A stretch of DNA of 64,000 bases from Anoxybacteroides tepidamans (GTDB taxonomy: Bacteria > Bacillota > Bacilli > Bacillales > Anoxybacillaceae), in NCBI RefSeq assembly GCF_014201465.1, contig NZ_JACHEP010000002.1, forward strand, positions 363,333 through 427,332, given 5' to 3'. The notes below the pieces were generated by a model. That model was not told the DNA's origin and did not search any database. It was given only the letters and a program-made list of their open reading frames with translations. How positions within the stretch are numbered: position 1 is the first letter of the stretch; every line of letters starts with the position of its first letter. Below are positions 63,016-64,000 of the stretch, in pieces. Made by a program: the position numbers and the translations under genes.

Positions 63016-64000
63016 TATTAGCGTATTTGTTTGAAATAATCAAGACCCAATATCAAATTATTATTTATTTGATGGGTGTTCTTCTCGGGAAGTCCCTCAC
63101 CGACGTGGATGACGAAGAACCCGTGCGTAAGCCGTATCAGAAACTTCAAGTCGATGAGCTACCGGTCATCGAAACGCTTCCGCGTCTGGACTACCGCCAA
63201 CTTCTTGCCGAGTACGAACAAAAGCATGGGCGACCGTTAAAGCCGATTCAACGACGCGCCAACGCCAAAACCACCGTTCCAGACCGATTAACCTGTCCGC
63301 AATGCCAAGCACCCTCTGCCTATTTGTATGCCAACAATGGCGGAAAGGGACAGTATCAGTGCAAAGTGTGCAATGGTCGATTCAATCACCGAAGCCGGTT
63401 TGCCAAGCAAGTCATCATGCGTTGTCCGCACTGCTTAAAGACACTGGAGAAAATCAAAGAACGCAAGGATTACTACATCTACAAATGCAAAAACGATGAT
63501 TGTTCGTTTTACCAAACGAACCTTCGGCGCATGAACAAAAGTGAACGGAAACGGTTCAAACAGAAACCCCATGCCTTTAAAGTTCGGTACCTTTACCGCG
63601 AATTTCTGTTTGACTTTCGTCCATTGGCACCGTCCTCTCCGAAAAAGCCAAAGGTGGATTTGTCCCGTCTGTCGGTGTCTTCTCACATCCTTGGGCTGAT
63701 TTTGACGTATCACGTCAACTACGGGATGTCTTCCCGAAAAACAGCGGGCGTCATGAAGGACGTGCATGGGGTGTCGATTTCCCATCAGACCATCATTAAC
63801 TATGCCAACAGTGTCGCGCTGATTGTCAAGCCTTTCATCGATCACTTTCCTTACGAGCTGTCTGGCTCCTTTTGTGGGGACGAGACGTACATTCGCGTCA
63901 AAGGACGTTGGCATTACTTGTTCTTTATGTTGGATGCCGTGAAAAAGATCGTATTGTCTTATCGCGTTTCGCCCAATCGAGATACGCTGTCTGCGATTCG
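63003..64000 (+). CDS. DDE transposase with N-terminal zinc ribbons, partial (3' end outside)
   Basis: TTG start at 63003 with AAGGAGTGACAAGC before it; 332 codons are open to the window edge. Two or more zinc-ribbon CxxC pairs: LTCPQCQAPSAYLYANNGGK with CKVCNGRF, and MRCPHCLKTLEK with a later Cys pair. The catalytic core begins near SFCGDETYIRVKGRWHYLFFMLD, whose DETYIRVKG pattern is that of IS6-like DDE enzymes (first Asp). The remaining acidic residues lie beyond the window. Opposite in direction to nadA. Confidence 0.8.
   Translation, partial: MLPQLLAYLFEIIKTQYQIIIYLMGVLLGKSLTDVDDEEPVRKPYQKLQVDELPVIETLPRLDYRQLLAEYEQKHGRPLKPIQRRANAKTTVPDRLTCPQCQAPSAYLYANNGGKGQYQCKVCNGRFNHRSRFAKQVIMRCPHCLKTLEKIKERKDYYIYKCKNDDCSFYQTNLRRMNKSERKRFKQKPHAFKVRYLYREFLFDFRPLAPSSPKKPKVDLSRLSVSSHILGLILTYHVNYGMSSRKTAGVMKDVHGVSISHQTIINYANSVALIVKPFIDHFPYELSGSFCGDETYIRVKGRWHYLFFMLDAVKKIVLSYRVSPNRDTLSAI

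Larger units (their letters stand above)
62859..64000 (+). mobile_element. Insertion sequence, left part, runs off the window
   Basis: Left end set at GGTACTGTCAAAAGTTTT (62859), which resembles the IS6-family terminal repeat (GGTTCTGTGCAAAGTTTT-like). The right end and target duplication lie outside the window. It contains a promoter, a start-region hairpin and the transposase 5' part. Confidence 0.7.

Noticed and set aside
62859..64000. Exact IS name
   Set aside because: Only the left part is visible; family-level similarity to IS6-type enzymes is all that can be supported.

Overview
The window is chromosomal DNA from a thermophilic, endospore-forming member of the Bacillaceae; an Anoxybacillus/Geobacillus-like host is my inference. 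The evidence is moderate GC, strong GGAGG-type ribosome binding sites, frequent TTG/GTG starts, spore genes (gerK-type germinant receptor, alpha/beta SASP, safA, a YhcN/YlaJ lipoprotein) and gene neighbourhoods known from Bacillus subtilis (kinE-ogt-mtn, mhqR, clpE, ykvI, que, ykvS; nadA-safA).

Layout. 0-8 kb: a structured repeat, a transposase remnant, a CPA2 antiporter, the yvrJ/DUF2922/DUF1659 trio, a nitroreductase, a sensor kinase, small spore-type genes, a small orphan sigma factor and ykvS. 8-11 kb: the queuosine precursor operon queC-queD-queE-queF behind a preQ1-I riboswitch; queF is split by a 303-nt group I intron placed directly after the catalytic cysteine codon. 11-15 kb: a gerK-type operon (A-C-B order). 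15-24 kb: a chemoreceptor, ykvI, a YtkA-like lipoprotein, clpE with two CtsR boxes, a TetR-linked ABC exporter and an MhqR-type repressor. 24-32.4 kb: the whole methionine salvage set mtnD-B-X-W, mtnE, mtnU, mtnK-A, with two SAM-I riboswitches. 32.4-38.8 kb: cheX, ogt, a four-PAS KinE-like kinase, a B12-binding radical SAM protein and several tiny genes. 38.8-45.3 kb: a sugar ABC importer with an amylo-1,6-glucosidase-type enzyme and a LacI repressor with four matching operators. 45.6-52 kb: a chemoreceptor, SASP, ferritin, an amino acid permease and a DUF485/acetate-type symporter pair. 52-57.4 kb: a secreted thrombospondin type 3 repeat protein behind a c-di-GMP-I riboswitch, a three-gene operon matching the N-succinyl D-to-L amino acid conversion pathway, and a BluB-like flavoprotein. 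57.4-64 kb: a second copy of the structured repeat, a spore lipoprotein, nadE, a kinase-fold protein, safA, nadA, and an insertion sequence running off the end.

Most interesting: (1) the group I intron in queF, with recognisable Q/R/S core, P1 pairing and terminal G; (2) a family of short mobile elements whose cores fold into a multi-armed cloverleaf. Two copies (14850-15095 and 57477-57722) are both exactly 246 bp with TA target duplications and compensatory changes; a third core (160-299) has a different sequence but the same arm layout; (3) an extended stem of the c-di-GMP riboswitch ending next to the Shine-Dalgarno of the calcium-binding repeat protein; (4) an insertion sequence that separates nadA from its promoter and carries a hairpin over its own start codon. 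No tRNA, rRNA or CRISPR array was found.
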